A program made the position numbers and the translations under genes. From a virus, in the IMG/VR virus record IMGVR_UViG_3300027911_000042, positions 1-33,731 of that record: a stretch of 33,731 nt of DNA; one strand, written 5' to 3'. Position 1 is the first letter of the stretch; each line of letters begins with the position of its first letter. Under the pieces are notes generated by a model, which saw only the letters and a program-made list of their open reading frames with translations, did no database searches and was not told the DNA's origin. Below, piece by piece: positions 14,185 to 21,119 of this stretch.

Positions 14185-15062
14185 TGTTAGACTGGAAAAG
14201 GGTCACATACGGGGCTGAGTTAGAATTAGCTGACATAGATACTCGCTTAGTGCTTCCCGCAACCGCTGTTTGGGATTACCGCGAGTACAGCATTCGTAAC
14301 TCTAATGGTACCTCGGTTGACCCTAAAAAGAGATTGAATGCATTTGGCAGCGAAGTACACACAGTCCCCTGCCGGTCGGTGTCGAGCCTACTGGGTGCTA
14401 TAGAGGACACCTATAAGCACCTCAAGGTAGGGCATCGCTGCTTTAACCACACTACCAGTTTGCACTTCCATGTTCAGATTCCTGGGCTTAGTGCAGACTT
14501 GAGTGCCCTAAAGAAGCTAATCAGATACATCCGGCAGTGGGATACAGAAATCTATGAGAACATAGACCCAATTCGATTTCCTGAAGACGGCACAGACAGG
14601 CACTTCTTCCTTCAAAGAAAGCGGTGGCATCACTCTAGGGTTTCAGCCCAAGTGTACCAGAAGCTCCTGTCCGCTACGTCTGCAAAGGAGTTTATATCCG
14701 CTCATGCGCCACAACACAGAGGCATACCACAGTGGCATCTAATGCAGAGGGCGGGGATTAACCTTGCACACCTAGCAAAGCCCTCAAACACTGTAGAGTT
14801 CAGATGTTTTACTATGAGCCTAGACCTAGACAGGGTGCGGCAGGCGGCGCTTTGGGTATCAGAATTTATTCCTCGGGCGTTGGATAACGAACGCCCTAGA
14901 TTCCCTAACGACCTTCAGCGGTGCTATCCTCACAACACTAGTCTAGACAGAATCTACTATCTTACGAACATACACAAGCAGGGTAGCCGAGGCAAGGTAC
15001 TCCGTAACTATGAAGCACTGTTCCGCACCAAAAAGCTCACGAGAGCGGAGGTTCTAGGTTGA
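14184..15062 (+). CDS. Amidoligase family protein (Amidoligase_2-like), 292 aa
   Basis: COOH-NH2 ligase of the ATP-grasp-like/glutamine-synthetase-fold amidoligase family by pattern: YGAELE (9-14), SEVHT (56-60), FNHTTSLHFHVQ (87-98), RAGINLAHL (189-197) and TVEFRCF (203-209). Such enzymes join an amine to a carboxylate. Comparative genomics has linked amidoligases to phage base-hypermodification clusters, but I know of no demonstrated DNA product. The frame is open from 14094; ATG 14184 overlaps the previous TAA by one base and the N-terminal motif starts right after it, so I choose that start. Confidence 0.8.
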   Translation: MLDWKRVTYGAELELADIDTRLVLPATAVWDYREYSIRNSNGTSVDPKKRLNAFGSEVHTVPCRSVSSLLGAIEDTYKHLKVGHRCFNHTTSLHFHVQIPGLSADLSALKKLIRYIRQWDTEIYENIDPIRFPEDGTDRHFFLQRKRWHHSRVSAQVYQKLLSATSAKEFISAHAPQHRGIPQWHLMQRAGINLAHLAKPSNTVEFRCFTMSLDLDRVRQAALWVSEFIPRALDNERPRFPNDLQRCYPHNTSLDRIYYLTNIHKQGSRGKVLRNYEALFRTKKLTRAEVLG

Positions 15063-16480
15063 TGCAAGACAACGAAGCGTTAGACCTGTTTGATGAAGAG
15101 GGAAAGTATAAGTGGTTCACACGAACAGAGCCTAGACAGGCAGATGGACCAGTAAAAGTTGATGACAAGACCGGATTCCGGTATCAATATTGGTCTATCG
15201 GAATGGTTCGCAACGCAAAAGAGGAGAACCGCGACCGGGTAAAGGTTTTCCTGGACCCAATCCCGCACATTATAATCCCCAAAGCGAAGCCTCTGCAAGG
15301 CTGGTATAAAGCTAAGTTTGAGCCCAAGGGTGTAAGGCCGCGTCCTTGTATGACCGAAAGTGTCCTAACTGAACCCTACGGGGGCTACTGCGCTGTAGGG
15401 TGCGGCTTCTGTTACATCAACTCTGGTCAGCGCGGCTATCGTGCAACAGGACTAACAACAGTTCCGCAGGACTACGGTGATCAAGTCCGAGAGCAGTTAC
15501 GCAAATGGAGAACGTCTGCCGCAGGGTACATCTGTAGCTTCATTGATCCCTTTCTCCCACTAGAGGGAATTTATCACAATTCGCAGGGCTGCGCTGAGGC
15601 TTTTCATGCAGAGGGACTACCTGTGTACTTCCTGAGTCGGCTGTTGTATCCAGATTGGAGCTATGATCTGCTCCGAAAAAACAAGTACAGCTATGCACAG
15701 ATGTCAATAAACACAAACGACCCAAATGATTGGAGAAAGCTTTCGCCAAAAGCCGCCGCTCTCAAGGAACTGTTCGAGCAGATTCGAGAACTGCATAAGA
15801 ATAAAATCTACATCTCAATTCAGTGCAATCCGATTGTGGCGGGAGTCACAAGTAACGAAGATATTGTCAAGCTAATCTACAAGCTTGCAGACTGTGGGGC
15901 TGATCACGTTATATTTAAATTCGTCGAAGCTGCGTATTCATGGAAAGGTGCTCTCGTAGACAAAATGACGAAGCAGTTTGGTGCGGAGCGCGGAGAGAGT
16001 TTTCGCAAGCTGTTAACGTGCAACATCGGAGGACAGGTTACAATCCAAGAGGAGTATCGGCTAGACGCACTAAACCTGTTCCGCAAGCACTGTAAGAAAG
16101 CCGGAATAACTATGGCTACCTGCTATGAGTACGAGTACGAGCGCGATAAGAAAGGGAACATAGTCAACTCCACAGGAGTCAGTGTAGGACCGAAGTATTT
16201 AACCGCAGATCAGTGTCACGGACACCGTGTTCCTATGTTCACTAGGGAGCATCCAGATTCGAAATTTACGGAAGTGGAAGAGTGTCCGCCTAGTGGATGC
16301 TTACACTGTGGAGATGATAACAACGGCATAGGTTCTTGCGGCTCCCTACTTTTCAGCCAGGCAGGTGCCTTGCGCTCTACGGATTACAGAGTCCCTGTTC
16401 ATCACAGTAAGACTCTCACACAGATACAGAAGTATGCCCCTCGCACAGAGGCAAGTGATTTAGTACAGATCAAACTGTGA
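15062..16480 (+). CDS. Radical SAM enzyme of hypermodification operon, 472 aa
   Basis: Radical SAM cluster CAVGCGFCY with C110, C114 and C117, inside a TEPYGGYC context; the TIM-barrel part follows (SFIDPFLPLEG, FLSRLLYP, MSINTNDPNDW). The C-terminal ECPPSGCLHCGDDN, GSC group may hold an auxiliary iron-sulfur cluster. In the related Pseudomonas phage M6 pathway a radical SAM enzyme isomerises an N-linked glycyl adduct to a C-linked one; an analogous isomerase step is likely here. TTG 15059 and ATG 15062 are adjacent starts; the ATG overlaps the previous stop as TGATG. Confidence 0.88.
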   Translation: MQDNEALDLFDEEGKYKWFTRTEPRQADGPVKVDDKTGFRYQYWSIGMVRNAKEENRDRVKVFLDPIPHIIIPKAKPLQGWYKAKFEPKGVRPRPCMTESVLTEPYGGYCAVGCGFCYINSGQRGYRATGLTTVPQDYGDQVREQLRKWRTSAAGYICSFIDPFLPLEGIYHNSQGCAEAFHAEGLPVYFLSRLLYPDWSYDLLRKNKYSYAQMSINTNDPNDWRKLSPKAAALKELFEQIRELHKNKIYISIQCNPIVAGVTSNEDIVKLIYKLADCGADHVIFKFVEAAYSWKGALVDKMTKQFGAERGESFRKLLTCNIGGQVTIQEEYRLDALNLFRKHCKKAGITMATCYEYEYERDKKGNIVNSTGVSVGPKYLTADQCHGHRVPMFTREHPDSKFTEVEECPPSGCLHCGDDNNGIGSCGSLLFSQAGALRSTDYRVPVHHSKTLTQIQKYAPRTEASDLVQIKL

Positions 16481-17073
16481 TAATCCAAATACGGGGGTGT
16501 AATGGAAGTGGAAAATCAACAATCATCAGAAAACTGCTACGAGCGTATGGAAAGAATCCTCGTTGGGCGAAGATTAACGGCAAGAGAAAGATTGTTGGCT
16601 ATCGCTTATCCCGAATGTCCCAGCGCACCTATGTTATCGGCGCTTACGAGACGCCTACTGGTGGATGTGATGTATTTCCAACTGTCTCTGCGGTTGAGAG
16701 GTGGGTAGAGCACTTCGCTAAAAAGGGAAACGTAGTATTTGAAGGAGCTATGATTTCTACCCTAACGGGAAGATTCGTGGCTCTAGCCCGAAAGATGCAG
16801 AGCCGGAGAGACTGTCACGCGCATAGATTCATATTCGCTGTTTTAGACACTCCACTCCACAAATGTAGACGGCGAATAGAAAAGCGGCAAGCAAAGAGCG
16901 GGAGAAAGAACAGCAAGGGCACTAGACCCTTTGGTACGGACAGAGCTATGCAGCGATATCGCGGCTCTATGATTAGCAGTCCCAAGTCTCTAAAACGGGA
17001 AGGGATGGATGTACGTGTGTTGAATCACAAAAAAGCAGTTCGTCGAATCGTACATTGGTTAGGAGAGGAATGA
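16477..17073 (+). CDS. P-loop kinase, probable 5-hmdU DNA kinase, 198 aa
   Basis: Walker A GCNGSGKST at residues 7-15, followed by FEGAMISTLTGRFVALARK and a C-terminal Arg/Lys-rich lid (HKCRRRIEKRQAKSGRK), ending in RTGTDRAM-type helices. Together with its position between radical SAM and thymidylate-synthase-like genes, this matches 5-hydroxymethyl-deoxyuridine DNA kinases that phosphorylate the base hydroxyl in DNA to activate it. GTG start overlaps the previous TGA. A general nucleotide kinase remains possible from sequence alone. Confidence 0.8.
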   Translation: MIIQIRGCNGSGKSTIIRKLLRAYGKNPRWAKINGKRKIVGYRLSRMSQRTYVIGAYETPTGGCDVFPTVSAVERWVEHFAKKGNVVFEGAMISTLTGRFVALARKMQSRRDCHAHRFIFAVLDTPLHKCRRRIEKRQAKSGRKNSKGTRPFGTDRAMQRYRGSMISSPKSLKREGMDVRVLNHKKAVRRIVHWLGEE

Positions 17074-18125
17074 GAATCCACACAGGACGGGGGCTGGGCG
17101 ATTTCTATTACAGTGTATTCCGCAATATCAAAGCGAACGGCGTGAAGGTAACTCCACGAGGGCAGAAATGCATTGAGCTACCGGAACCAGTTACGTTCGT
17201 CTACACCAAACCCGGAGCTTGCTGGATGCACATTCCCGGCAGGAAGTTCAATCCCTTCTTTGCGCTTGCCGAAGTAGTCTGGATTCTGTCGGGCAGGGGC
17301 GACATAGATTGGATTGCGAAGTACAACGAGAAGATGCGAGACTTCAACGACGGGGGACCGGAGAATCACGGTGCTTACGGACTGCGGATTCGAAAAGCAC
17401 AGACCATTCAGGGGCCGCTAGATCAAATCCAATACGTAGTTAGTAAGCTAAAACAAGACCCCTACTCTAGGCAGGCCGTAATCTCACTTTGGGACCCCTT
17501 TCTCGACAACTGCTTTCTGTCGAAAGACATTCCATGCAACAATCTGATATACTACTCCCTCCGCGAGACGCAAGAGGCTTTCAGTAAGGTTCCTTTTCTC
17601 GACCAAACAGTTGTAATGCGTTCGAACGACCTAGTTTGGGGAACTCCCTACAATGCGGTTCAGTTTACACATCTGCACGCGCTCGTAGCGGGGATGCTCG
17701 GGGCGGAGATGGGCAAGTTTACTTACGTGATTCAGAATCTACACTTCTACGAAGACCTGTACCCAGAGACGCTGGCTGCAATCCAAGAGGCTGCGGCGTA
17801 CATTCACAATCCTACTGCAAAGGAAGTTCCAGGGTTCGGTCCTGTAACTCAGGAAGAGTTTGATTATACAAAGCAGCTTATCTGTTCTCCTGAGCGACCG
17901 GGATACTGGTCCTTTACGATTCCGCACATGCTTTGGATATGGGAGGCTATCCGAAACGGACTAACCTGCAACGGACGCGGCGAGCAGATTGCACAGGAGA
18001 TAATGAAGCTACCTAGCACGCTACAGACACTTGTTTACGGTTTCTACAGGGATTCCAAGAATGAGTTTACACGTGACGTCATCCGCAGATACAAAGCGTT
18101 ATCATCTCCTACTCGCGGAGTATAA
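17070..18125 (+). CDS. Thymidylate-synthase homologue, probable dUMP hydroxymethyltransferase, 351 aa
   Basis: Thymidylate-synthase family: ALAEVVWILSGRGDIDWIAKY, catalytic Cys C156 in the IPCNN loop, RSNDLVWGTPYNAVQFTHLH and QNLHFYEDLY. After the Cys most thymidylate synthases carry His; here Asn follows, as in some hydroxymethylating relatives. In this context it should make 5-hydroxymethyl-dUMP rather than dTMP. The frame opens at 17055 (TTG), but ATG 17070 has SD TAGGAGAGG and overlaps the kinase stop as ATGA, so I choose it. Last gene of the modification block. Confidence 0.87.
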   Translation: MRIHTGRGLGDFYYSVFRNIKANGVKVTPRGQKCIELPEPVTFVYTKPGACWMHIPGRKFNPFFALAEVVWILSGRGDIDWIAKYNEKMRDFNDGGPENHGAYGLRIRKAQTIQGPLDQIQYVVSKLKQDPYSRQAVISLWDPFLDNCFLSKDIPCNNLIYYSLRETQEAFSKVPFLDQTVVMRSNDLVWGTPYNAVQFTHLHALVAGMLGAEMGKFTYVIQNLHFYEDLYPETLAAIQEAAAYIHNPTAKEVPGFGPVTQEEFDYTKQLICSPERPGYWSFTIPHMLWIWEAIRNGLTCNGRGEQIAQEIMKLPSTLQTLVYGFYRDSKNEFTRDVIRRYKALSSPTRGV

Positions 18126-18774
18126 GAAGATTCTGACTGTGCTAAAAGCTACTCAAGAGTTTGATAAATCGAAAGAATCACATCCAGGCGCTTGGTGGCT
18201 CTGGATAAACGACACTGTAGCGGAAGAAGTTCTAATCATCGAGGAGCTGCGAATGGAAATGAAAGAGATTGTGCAAAAGATGTTTGAGGAAGCGCGAGGC
18301 AGGGCGATTGTCCGTCCTACAGACTATTTGACGCTTTCCGTAGAAGCGTCTCGCGGATTGCAGGACGGGCTTACCGTAGCTTACGAGCTAGTGCCGATTA
18401 CTACTGCTATGATGAATCGAATTCAAACAGAGTCGTCCTATGGATTTGCGTTCATGTGTGGACTGCTGTGCAAGGTCGAAGCGGTAAAAGGGAAGCACTA
18501 TGCTGCTATCTGGCAGAAAAGGGGGGAACCGGGAATCCTAGATAACCTGCTCAGGAAAGCGAATCGCGCGGAGCAGATAGTGGAATTACAGAAAGTCGCA
18601 CCGGAACGTCCCTTCTCTGCCGATGACGGGGAAACACTGTCTGAGACTCTAGGAGACGGTGCTGTATATGCCCTAAAGTGGCTCACATGGAGAAAGGAGT
18701 TCAATCCTCAAGAATTTCTCGATTTTGTCCAAAAAGTCCACAAATTGGGCAAACCCTTTGAGAAAAGCGCGTAG
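18061..18774 (+). CDS. Hypothetical helical protein, 237 aa
   Basis: ATG 18061 has SD AGGGA eight bases upstream and overlaps the preceding gene by 65 bases out of frame. Long helices with conserved-looking DKSKESHPGAWWLWINDTV and EEVLIIEELRMEMKE, later LTLSVEASRGLQDGLTVAYE. It could be part of the modification operon by position but shows no catalytic motif I recognise. It ends at the 231-base gap carrying repeat copy 2. Confidence 0.65.
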   Translation: MSLHVTSSADTKRYHLLLAEYKKILTVLKATQEFDKSKESHPGAWWLWINDTVAEEVLIIEELRMEMKEIVQKMFEEARGRAIVRPTDYLTLSVEASRGLQDGLTVAYELVPITTAMMNRIQTESSYGFAFMCGLLCKVEAVKGKHYAAIWQKRGEPGILDNLLRKANRAEQIVELQKVAPERPFSADDGETLSETLGDGAVYALKWLTWRKEFNPQEFLDFVQKVHKLGKPFEKSA

Positions 18775-18819
18775 GAGGCGATTACAGCGACTTTCCCTAA
18801 TTCCGGGTAGGGGTATAGC

Positions 18820-18846
18820 AGGACGAAAAAATAATCGCTGTACGGG
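18820..18846 (+). repeat. 27-base intergenic repeat, copy 2
   Basis: Same 27 bases as 5396-5422. The 12 bases upstream (18807-18818, GTAGGGGTATAG) are the reverse complement of those upstream of copy 1, so the flanking motif is inverted relative to the core. A hairpin follows (18846-18886). The gap holds no gene and separates the modification block from the SPFH and replication genes. Confidence 0.8.
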
Positions 18847-18886
18847 CTTCTAATAGCGTTTAAATGGGGTTTAAAGAAGCGTTTTT
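18846..18886 (+). terminator. Hairpin with T-tract, possible terminator
   Basis: GCTTCT (18846-18851) pairs with AGAAGC (18875-18880); inside, TTTAAA pairs with TTTAAA across a TGGGG loop with a small bulge. GTTTTT follows (18881-18886). It overlaps the end of the 27-base repeat. A weak A/U-rich stem makes this a moderate call; it may equally be mRNA structure. Confidence 0.4.
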
Positions 18887-18956
18887 CGGAGTCTACCGCG
18901 AGGAAAAGACCTATTTTCTGTAACAAAGAACCTAGAATTATTGCAGCGGGCATGTG

Positions 18957-18973
18957 CTGTGATACAGTCACAG
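18957..18973. promoter_or_regulatory. Inverted repeat upstream of the SPFH gene, operator candidate
   Basis: CTGTGA (18957-18962) and TCACAG (18968-18973) form a perfect 6-base inverted repeat around TACAG, 33 bases before the start codon at 19006. It fits an operator or a small hairpin in the leader. Confidence 0.4.
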
Positions 18974-19005
18974 TTGAATGAGTTAAATCGCAAAGGGGGA
19001 AATTG

Positions 19006-20826
19006 ATGACTTACGACCAAGCTGTAACAGCAGCATTCCATTTATGGTGGATTCCAGTCCTACTGCCAGTTTTGGTAGGATATAAACTGTTCCTGCGGCT
19101 ATTCGGGGTTGTATTGATTCCGCAGAACAGCATCGGTATCGTGAACAAGCGATACGCGATTCTAGGAAAGAACAGAACCCTCGCGGAGGGGCAAATCGTA
19201 GCATTGAATGGAGAGGCAGGGATTCAGGCAGATACTCTTGCACCAGGACTGCATTTCTTTCTCTGGCCTTGGCAGTACAAGATTAAGCTGCAAGAATTCC
19301 TAATTGTTCCACAGGACAGTATCGGTGTGGTAGAGTCTAGAGCGGGGGCCACCCTTACGGAAGGGAGAGTCCTAGGTAAGCGGGTAGAATGCAAGTCTTT
19401 CCAAGACACTCGGGCATTCCTCGCCGGGGGAGGACAGCGGGGACCACAGATTACAGTAATTCCACCAGGAACCTACCGAATCAACACCGCCGTATTCTCC
19501 GTAGCTTCCGCAAAGGCGGTAGAGATTCCCAACAATGCAATCGGCATCGTAACTGTGAAAGACGGCAAGCCGCTAAACACCGGGGAGATTGCGGGACCGA
19601 TTGTAGCAGACCACAATTCTTTCCAGGATGCCCAGACGTTCATAGACAAGGGCGGCAACAAAGGCTTGCAAGAACAGGTCATGCTTGCAGGCCGCTACTT
19701 TATCAATCCGATGTTTGCAACGGTAGAGATTAAGACGATGACGGCAGTACCGATTGCGAACGTAGGGGTTGTAATCGCGTACGTTGGGGAAGAGGGCAAG
19801 GATGTTACCGGGGATGCGTTCAAGCATGGGAATCTCGTAGCGAAGAACCAGAAAGGTGTCTGGAATGAACCCTTAGACCCTGGTATGTATCCTATCAACC
19901 CCTACACGCACAAAGTCGAGCTAGTGCCTACCGCGAATGTCGTACTTAATTGGGCAGACGCAAAGACGGAAGCGCACATGCTAGACAAAGACCTATCGAC
20001 AATCACAGTCCGGTCGTCCGATGGCTTTAAGTTCAATCTAGATGTTAGTCAGATTATCCACATCCCCCGGAACGATGCGCCGAAAGTCATCGCAAGGTTC
20101 GGCAATATGGTAAATCTAGTCACGCAGGTACTGGAGCCTACTATCGGCAATTACTTCCGCAACGCGGCACAGAACTCCGATGTCATTGACTTCCTAAAGA
20201 ACAGGCAGACTCGCCAAACGGAAGCAAAGACTTCGATTGCCGCTGCGCTTACGGAATACAACGTGAATGCGGTAGACACTCTCATCGGGGATATCACGCC
20301 TCCAGAAGAGCTAATGAAGACTCTCACAGACCGGAAGATTGCCGACCAACAGAAGCTAACCTTCGAAACACAGACTACGGCGCAGACTACCCGCACAGAG
20401 CTTGCCAAGGCAACAGCTATGGCGGATACACAGGCCAGTGTCGTTACCGCAGAGCGGCAGGTAGCAATTCAGGAGTTCGAAGCGGCAGCGACTGTGAAGA
20501 AAGCGGAAGGGGCAAGACAGGCTGCCATTCTCTCCGCAGAAGGCGAAGCAAAGTCTATTCAGCTCAAGGGAGACGCACAGGCAGCAATCACTAAGTCAGT
20601 AGGAACAGCGGAAGCGGATGTAATCAAGTTGAAGATTAACTCGATGGAGTCGGGCAACTACGCTATGATTGAGACGGCTAAGGCGCTCTCAACAAGCGGA
20701 AAGCTTGTTCCCGAGATTATGGCAGGAGGGGGAGGAGGCGGTAACGACTCGGGGAGTCTCGTCAATCTCTTCCTCGCCAAGATGCTCAAGGACAGCAGCA
20801 ACGGAATCGCTAAGGAGAGCAAATAG
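19006..20826 (+). CDS. SPFH/flotillin-like membrane protein, 606 aa
   Basis: ATG with SD AAAGGGGGA; TTG 19003 is adjacent. One N-terminal membrane helix (residues about 14-35, WWIPVLLPVLVGYKLF), then repeated SPFH/band-7 beta units (IPQNSIGIVNK, VPQDSIGVVES, IPNNAIGIVTV), a classical SPFH core around DGFKFNLDVSQIIHI, and a long Ala/Glu/Gln-rich coiled coil (TTAQTTRTELAKATAM, EGARQAAILSAEGEAKSIQL) with a glycine-rich end (GGGGGGN). SPFH proteins oligomerise on membranes and organise protease or lipid microdomains. A phage copy might shield host membrane protease complexes or scaffold replication; this is inference. Confidence 0.87.
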   Translation: MTYDQAVTAAFHLWWIPVLLPVLVGYKLFLRLFGVVLIPQNSIGIVNKRYAILGKNRTLAEGQIVALNGEAGIQADTLAPGLHFFLWPWQYKIKLQEFLIVPQDSIGVVESRAGATLTEGRVLGKRVECKSFQDTRAFLAGGGQRGPQITVIPPGTYRINTAVFSVASAKAVEIPNNAIGIVTVKDGKPLNTGEIAGPIVADHNSFQDAQTFIDKGGNKGLQEQVMLAGRYFINPMFATVEIKTMTAVPIANVGVVIAYVGEEGKDVTGDAFKHGNLVAKNQKGVWNEPLDPGMYPINPYTHKVELVPTANVVLNWADAKTEAHMLDKDLSTITVRSSDGFKFNLDVSQIIHIPRNDAPKVIARFGNMVNLVTQVLEPTIGNYFRNAAQNSDVIDFLKNRQTRQTEAKTSIAAALTEYNVNAVDTLIGDITPPEELMKTLTDRKIADQQKLTFETQTTAQTTRTELAKATAMADTQASVVTAERQVAIQEFEAAATVKKAEGARQAAILSAEGEAKSIQLKGDAQAAITKSVGTAEADVIKLKINSMESGNYAMIETAKALSTSGKLVPEIMAGGGGGGNDSGSLVNLFLAKMLKDSSNGIAKESK

Positions 20827-21119
20827 TGGCTAAACTCGAAGAGCATCCTGTATCCGCAGTTACAAACGAAGGGAAAGATCACCGCTCAATAACGGAGAAA
20901 GTAAAGTTTGTAAATATAGGAAGTAAAACATTCCTTCTATGCGGGACTACACTACTAGACTGTGCTGACATCTCTGTGTTGGAGTTCAGACTAGACGACG
21001 ATGAGACCGTAAACGATGACGCAATAGTCAGGTTTAAAAATGCCTCAGAGACTTGGAATATTCCAGAAGAAGACGCGGTTCTGCTGAAGGAGTATCTGAA
21101 GGAGTATTTAGACAGGTGA
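20826..21119 (+). CDS. Hypothetical acidic protein, 97 aa
   Basis: GTG start overlapping the previous TAG by one base (TAGTG). Beta-rich middle (KVKFVNIGSKTFLLCGTTLL, then VLEFRLDDDETVNDDAIVRF) and a helical end (DAVLLKEYLKEYLDR). No family recognised. Ends in a GTGA overlap with the polymerase fusion, so may be co-translated with it. Confidence 0.65.
   Translation: MAKLEEHPVSAVTNEGKDHRSITEKVKFVNIGSKTFLLCGTTLLDCADISVLEFRLDDDETVNDDAIVRFKNASETWNIPEEDAVLLKEYLKEYLDR

Noticed and set aside
20054-20062. Perfect DnaA-box-like TTATCCACA
   Set aside because: A single copy inside coding sequence of the SPFH gene, no cluster or AT-rich unwinding element; chance is sufficient.
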